DNA of 64,000 nucleotides from Natronoplasma sp964602715 (GTDB lineage: Archaea > Thermoplasmatota > Thermoplasmata > Halarchaeoplasmatales > Halarchaeoplasmataceae): contig CAZRSB010000002.1 in assembly GCA_964602715.1 (NCBI GenBank), positions 1 to 64,000 on the forward strand. The letters run 5' to 3'. The notes beneath the pieces were generated by a model that was not told where the DNA came from, did no database searches, and worked only from the letters and a program-made list of their open reading frames with translations. Within the stretch, counting starts at the first letter, position 1, and every line of letters begins with the position of its first letter. Both the position numbers and the translations under genes were made by a program. Positions 60,072 through 64,000 of the stretch are shown in pieces.

Positions 60072-61148
60072 TCATGCTGGAATGTCTTTTTTTTCAAATA
60101 GTTGGATCGCTACTAGAATCAAAATTAATGAAAATCCAAAAATAAAAAGAAAATCACTCGTAGAGTAGATCTCGTCAAAAAGCATCGTTTCATGGTCCCA
60201 ATAAGATACGATAGTGTAAGATTCCAGATATTCAAGCCCTTCTGATATACCAGCTACTATGTTGAGTCCGAACTGAAATAATATTATCAAAAATGAAAAT
60301 CCTATAGCTTTCCTTGAATTTTCAAAGTAAACTGCTCCTAAAATAGAGACCGAAATTATCACCATAAAAATAGGCAGAGAAAGAACGGATGATAAAATCA
60401 AAGCGGAAGAAGAAACAGTATTGAGTTCTCCTATAGATTCCACTCCTACTATCATAACAAGCCCGATGATGGTCAAGAGTACAAGCATGAATAAGCATAA
60501 AGTCGTAAATTTCTCCAATAAATACTGCTTTTTTGATAGAGTCGTTGAGAAGATTATATCCATCCTTCTCTCTTCAAAATCTTTAGCAACGCTGTTCACT
60601 GAAACATAACTTAAATAAAGTCCTATCAAAAGTACCCACCACATATCCCACAACATCGATATCATGCCCCGTATATCCCTGATATCTGTGCCCCATACTG
60701 CCTCAAACCTGTCCAACCTGTCTACGGTTGATTGAATGCCTACCAGCTCCCTGTCTTCTTCACCTTCCCTCATAACTGCGAAGTATCTCTCTGGAGTTTC
60801 ACCATCAACTTTTTCTAATACTATCTCATGTGAACGATTTTCTATATTTTCCCATTTTTCTAGGGGTACTGTGAAAGTTTCTCTATTGCTCATAAGGACG
60901 GCATATATGTTCTCATCATCTTTCTCCTCCCATCTCTCCCAATTCAATCTTACAGTTATATTATCATTATCTTCTACGATTTCGATATCAATGTTTTCTT
61001 CTCCTTCTAGTTTGTCCTCAAATCCAGCAGCTACCGATGGATGGGCCTGAATGAAACCTGCTATTAATAATACTACTATTATTAAAAAGATCAACAGACC
61101 TTTCCAGCTGTTTTTTAACTCCATCACCATCGTGTTCCCAAACTTCAT
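60072..61148 (-). CDS. ABC-2 type exporter permease, paralogue
   Basis: Same layout as the neighbouring permease: 'MKFGNTMVMELKNSWKGLLI', helix 1, an ectodomain of about 130 residues, then five helices with 'DFEERRMDIIFSTTLSKKQY' and a C-terminal 'FEKKDIPA'. The ectodomains share little, whereas membrane parts are clearly homologous, indicating duplication and divergence. The ATG overlaps the ATPase stop codon (ATGA), so translation is coupled. Confidence 0.9.
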   Translation of the reverse strand: MKFGNTMVMELKNSWKGLLIFLIIVVLLIAGFIQAHPSVAAGFEDKLEGEENIDIEIVEDNDNITVRLNWERWEEKDDENIYAVLMSNRETFTVPLEKWENIENRSHEIVLEKVDGETPERYFAVMREGEEDRELVGIQSTVDRLDRFEAVWGTDIRDIRGMISMLWDMWWVLLIGLYLSYVSVNSVAKDFEERRMDIIFSTTLSKKQYLLEKFTTLCLFMLVLLTIIGLVMIVGVESIGELNTVSSSALILSSVLSLPIFMVIISVSILGAVYFENSRKAIGFSFLIILFQFGLNIVAGISEGLEYLESYTIVSYWDHETMLFDEIYSTSDFLFIFGFSLILILVAIQLFEKKDIPA

Positions 61149-62053
61149 TCACCATTGCCTCCACGAGAGTAATACGTCAAGAATAGCTGTTCTAAGCTGA
61201 ATGTTTCTAAAGACATGTTAAGGATATTTTGTTTTGAGATGGCTTTTATCACTTTATCTAAGTTACTCGTTACAATCATCGTAGCTCTCCGTCCATCTAT
61301 CTTAAAGTCCTCGATACCTTCCATTTGGAACAAACTCGCATCTACTGAGTTTTCGAATTCGACTTCCAATTTTTTTCCCATCTTCTCTTTGAGTGACTCG
61401 ATCCTTTCTACGACCTGTAATTCGCCATTCCTTATGATAGCAACTCTATCACAAACTTCTTCAACTTCTGCCAATATGTGAGATGACATAAAGATGGTCT
61501 TGCCTTTCTCTTTTTCCTCACGCAGTAATTCATAACACTTCTGCTGCATCAATGGGTCTAGACCTGAGGTTGGTTCATCCATTATTATAAGATCTTGATC
61601 TGCCATGAAGGCCTGTACTATCCCGACTTTTTGTTTATTACCTTTGGATAGATTACCATATTTTCTGTTCATATCTAATTCTAAACGTTCCGCTAAGTCT
61701 ATCATCCTGTTTTTATCAGAAACACCACTTTGTGACAACAAATAATTTAAGATCGTCTCAACCTTCAAGTCAGAGTACATACCGAAATCTCCCGGGAGAT
61801 AACCAGTGTTTCTTCTTATCTCTATCGAATCTTCATGGGAATCTAGGCCAAAAATTTTTACATTCCCATCTGTTTTTTGCAGTAGACCCAAACAAGTCCG
61901 AATTGTTGTTGTTTTCCCAGCTCCATTAGGTCCTAAAAAACCCAGTATTTCCCCTTTGTATACATCCAAATCAAGGTTTTTTATTCCTATCACATCTCCA
62001 TATTTTTTTGTAAGATTTCTTATTTTCATTACAGGTTGTTTTTTTTCCTTCAT
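61145..62053 (-). CDS. ABC-2 type exporter ATPase
   Basis: Motifs are Walker A 'GPNGAGKTTTIRTCLG', signature 'LSKGNKQKVG', Walker B 'LIIMDEPTSGLDP' and H-loop 'IFMSSHILAEVEEVC', with the C-terminal 'DUF4162-like' extension seen in drug- and antibiotic-type exporters (CcmA/NatA-like). Begins 3 nt after the TetR-family gene, so the regulator, ATPase and two permeases form one operon. Confidence 0.95.
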   Translation of the reverse strand: MKEKKQPVMKIRNLTKKYGDVIGIKNLDLDVYKGEILGFLGPNGAGKTTTIRTCLGLLQKTDGNVKIFGLDSHEDSIEIRRNTGYLPGDFGMYSDLKVETILNYLLSQSGVSDKNRMIDLAERLELDMNRKYGNLSKGNKQKVGIVQAFMADQDLIIMDEPTSGLDPLMQQKCYELLREEKEKGKTIFMSSHILAEVEEVCDRVAIIRNGELQVVERIESLKEKMGKKLEVEFENSVDASLFQMEGIEDFKIDGRRATMIVTSNLDKVIKAISKQNILNMSLETFSLEQLFLTYYSRGGNGE

Positions 62054-62056
62054 GAT

Positions 62057-62701
62057 TTATCTCTCCCTCGATTCTTTGATGATTTTTTTTATTTCTCCCT
62101 CATATCTTTCATAAATCGAAGTCAAAAAATCATTTTCGGTACCTAACAATCGTTCTACTATCGATGCTCCTGCCATCATATCTCCAAATATGTCTTCAGA
62201 GAATGAGTTCTCTATCAGGAACAATCTTCCATAAAGCCAAAATTTTATAGTTTGTTCTGGATAGTTAGTCTCGAATATACCTTCATCTATACCCTGCTCT
62301 ACTATCTTTGTAAGATATGGAGTCATCATTTCGACCATTTCGGTGTATAGCGGGTAGAATATCTTGGGCTCATCTCTGATCGGTAAGAAAGCTCCTAAAA
62401 ACTCTTTCTTAGATTTAATTTGAAATGCCACATTTACAAATTCGATGAATTTTTCGTCGGCACTTTTTTTGCTGTCTTCTGTTATTTGTATGAGTTCATT
62501 TTCCATCTCATCTGCAGCTTTCATAGCTATTTCTTCTATCATTTCTTCCTTTGACTTAAAATAATAGTAAAAAAGGCCGTGAGAAACCCCTACTTCGTTA
62601 CATATATCATCTATTGAAGTTTCCTCATAGCCTTTCTCATAAAATAGCTCAGATGCTGCCTCAACGATTTTTTTTTCGGTCATCAAGTCTTCATCCTCCA
62701 T
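62057..62701 (-). CDS. TetR/AcrR-family repressor of the ABC exporter operon
   Basis: An N-terminal TetR helix-turn-helix ('ELFYEKGYEETSIDDICNEV', then 'GVSHGLFYYYFKSKEEMI'), with the family's recognition-helix FYYYF signature, is followed by an all-helical ligand-binding C-terminal domain (about residues 65-214). It heads the operon of the ATPase and both permeases. A palindromic operator lies at 62714-62726, directly upstream of its own start codon, so autorepression is likely. Inducer unknown. Confidence 0.93.
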   Translation of the reverse strand: MEDEDLMTEKKIVEAASELFYEKGYEETSIDDICNEVGVSHGLFYYYFKSKEEMIEEIAMKAADEMENELIQITEDSKKSADEKFIEFVNVAFQIKSKKEFLGAFLPIRDEPKIFYPLYTEMVEMMTPYLTKIVEQGIDEGIFETNYPEQTIKFWLYGRLFLIENSFSEDIFGDMMAGASIVERLLGTENDFLTSIYERYEGEIKKIIKESRER

Positions 62702-62713
62702 AACAAACCACTG

Positions 62714-62726
62714 ACTGACTGTCAGT
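62714..62726 (-). promoter_or_regulatory. Putative TetR operator
   Basis: The 13-nt perfect palindrome ACTGACTGTCAGT (plus strand) is flanked by further CTGA/TCAG repeats. It lies between the TATA box and ATG 62701, about where transcription should begin, so binding would block the operon. This matches operator styles of TetR-family exporter repressors (GTCAGT half-sites). Confidence 0.65.
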
Positions 62727-62740
62727 TAATATGTTTACTA

Positions 62741-62754
62741 CTTATTTATATTTT
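62741..62754 (-). promoter_or_regulatory. TATA box of the TetR/exporter operon
   Basis: The minus-strand AAAATATAAATAAG lies about 40-53 nt upstream of ATG 62701. Transcription would start within or beside the operator at 62714-62726. The remainder of 62755-62880 shows no gene. Confidence 0.55.
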
Positions 62755-62880
62755 TTGCAAACACCGTCTTCACAATTTACTGAAAAACGCTTCGATTCTT
62801 TGCAAAAGTTTCTTTAGTGTGCAGGACTAGCTGTGGATGACGAGGAAGTTATTCCTCAAAGTTGCGTCTTCCACTATTAT

Positions 62881-64000
62881 TCATTTTTTTGTTTCATCCC
62901 ATTTAGCCCAAACCATTAGGAACGCTGGAAGAACAAAAACCGCTACTATGAAACTGAATAAAAGAGCTAAAGCAGTAATACTACCGAATTGAGCTATAGG
63001 ATATATCTCGGAAGTCGAAAGCACTCCAAAAGCGGCAATAGTAGTGACCGCAGAACCAAAGATCGCTCCACCCGTGTTTTGTACAGTCATATGCATCGCT
63101 TCGTAAAGATCATCACATAGAGACCGTTCTTCTAGGAATCTATGGGAGATATGTATGCTGTAATCTACCCCCATACCTACAGTTAGAGCTGTTACTGTGA
63201 CGGTCATGACATTTAAGGGTATATCAGCAACGTACATGGTTCCAAGAATCCAAAGTGTTGCAAGACCGACTGGAATTGTAGTCAAAATTCCAACTGGTAA
63301 TGATTTGTCCTTGAAGTAAAAGACTATACTCAAGGTTGAACCCACTATTATGAGGGTGAGGATCAAAGATTGAATTTGAGTATCTGTTAATTCGCTAGTA
63401 GTTTCTTGGGCTAACATGGAATTGCTTGTTATTTTCGGGGTGAACCCGGCCTCTTTTAATGGTTCAACATCCCTTTCTAACTCTTCTTCAAGTACAGCAG
63501 CATTATCTAGGTCTCTAGCTATTTTTTCTCCATCCTCAACTAACCTAATTATACCAACTGTATATCTGTAATCATCGTTAATTGATGTTCGATTTAGAAC
63601 ACTTCCTATCGCGTTTCTGCTTTCTTCGAACTCAAAGAGCATGTTGTATAGCTCGGTAATATTGTCGTCAGGGATACCGTTATCGTTAAGGTCACTTGCT
63701 TCAAATGCGTCTATTATTGTTCTATTATATTCTGGGCTCCCTCTTGGAGCCGTTCCAAAGTTCTGAAGAACCGTAAGCGGTGAACGAACATCTCCTCCAT
63801 TTCCTCCTACCATCTCGCTATCTCGAATATTTTTTGTGGTTTCATTTACAGCATAAAGAAACTCACTATTGTCTATTTCTTCTCCATCAATCAAGATATA
63901 GGCATAGGATGTTTCAACCTCAAACCGTTCTGATAAATATTTTATATTCTCACTTTGAGGTTGATCTTCAGGTAGAAAATCCTCGATATCAAATGTAGTA
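62881..64000 (-). CDS. RND/MMPL-family exporter, 5' end outside the window
   Basis: The frame remains open to the right edge. The first visible residues read 'FDIEDFLPEDQPQSENIKYL', the usual start of the first extracytoplasmic loop in MMPL/SSD exporters (compare 'DFLPedNP'). The C-terminal half has about five to six helices and the sterol-sensing/MMPL-type 'VGMGVDYSIHISHRFLEE', 'GGAIFGSAVTTIAAFGVL' and 'PIAQFGSITALALLFSF'. About 370 residues are seen; the start and first helix are missing, and perhaps a second repeat. Substrate unknown. Separated from the TetR gene by about 180 nt, and probably regulated separately. Confidence 0.9.
   Translation of the reverse strand, partial: TTFDIEDFLPEDQPQSENIKYLSERFEVETSYAYILIDGEEIDNSEFLYAVNETTKNIRDSEMVGGNGGDVRSPLTVLQNFGTAPRGSPEYNRTIIDAFEASDLNDNGIPDDNITELYNMLFEFEESRNAIGSVLNRTSINDDYRYTVGIIRLVEDGEKIARDLDNAAVLEEELERDVEPLKEAGFTPKITSNSMLAQETTSELTDTQIQSLILTLIIVGSTLSIVFYFKDKSLPVGILTTIPVGLATLWILGTMYVADIPLNVMTVTVTALTVGMGVDYSIHISHRFLEERSLCDDLYEAMHMTVQNTGGAIFGSAVTTIAAFGVLSTSEIYPIAQFGSITALALLFSFIVAVFVLPAFLMVWAKWDETKK

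Noticed and set aside
1..64000. CRISPR array, rRNA genes or prophage
   Set aside because: I saw no regular short repeats with spacers, no rRNA-like conserved segments, and no phage structural or integrase genes.

Overview
The window is archaeal. Most genes are preceded by A/T-rich TATA boxes about 25-30 nt upstream, several starts look leaderless, and others carry Shine-Dalgarno sequences of the GGTG/GGTGATC type. The gene set (Hef helicase-nuclease, RtcB, archaeal RNase Z, DacZ diadenylate cyclase, PurS/PurL, PGF-CTERM-like surface anchors, bacterial-type gyrase GyrB/GyrA) points to a euryarchaeon. The proteins are strikingly rich in Asp/Glu, arginine is mostly AGA/AGG, and a tRNA-Arg(UCU) is present. 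Together with a tungsten-type aldehyde oxidoreductase, a proline-dehydrogenase-like complex and peptide uptake, this suggests a salt-adapted anaerobic amino-acid/peptide heterotroph, possibly of the Thermoplasmatota. That placement is inference.

Layout. 54-17085: a surface and peptide-uptake locus. It holds secreted or membrane-anchored proteins, a PQQ-type beta-propeller, a 1579-residue anchored solute-binding protein, a lipoprotein, and a Dpp/Opp-type transporter whose second permease carries a roughly 870-residue extracellular insertion. 17248-18437: two small unknown genes. 18572-26621: information-processing and signalling genes (rtcB, hef, a zinc-finger protein, rnz, dacZ, a pilin-like protein, a HerA-like ATPase). 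26626-32140 (minus): purL and purS, then a LysE exporter, a BAAT-like acyl hydrolase, a winged-helix regulator and a membrane protein. 32310-37252 (minus): a DUF4143-type ATPase, a decayed second lysE, and a four-gene FAD/Fe-S amino-acid dehydrogenase operon. 37386-42385: a small membrane protein, a 28-codon ORF abutting gyrB, then gyrB, gyrA and tRNA-Arg.

42488-47773 is an accessory stretch: an orphan nucleotidyltransferase, a compositionally distinct stretch of about 0.8 kb that looks like a decayed IS200/IS605 (TnpB) element, an Sm-like protein, a helical-repeat protein, an M32 carboxypeptidase and an internally deleted IS630 transposase. 47821-50158 (minus): an aldehyde:ferredoxin oxidoreductase with two MoaD-like proteins. 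50282-51499: a double universal-stress protein and a stand-alone Lrp ligand-binding domain. 51535-57932: four related signal-anchored proteins flanked by two membrane proteins that share a helix-hairpin-helix and zinc-ribbon plan. This is the best candidate for an undescribed surface system. 57933-64000 (minus): a ParB-like/GNAT fusion, an ABC-2 exporter with its TetR regulator and a recognisable operator, and an RND/MMPL exporter running off the right edge.

How the genes fit together. Extracellular peptides could be captured by the anchored binding protein, imported by the Dpp-type transporter, trimmed by the M32 carboxypeptidase and oxidised by the proline-dehydrogenase-like complex and the aldehyde oxidoreductase. 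LysE could relieve amino-acid overflow. This chain is inferred from gene content, not shown.
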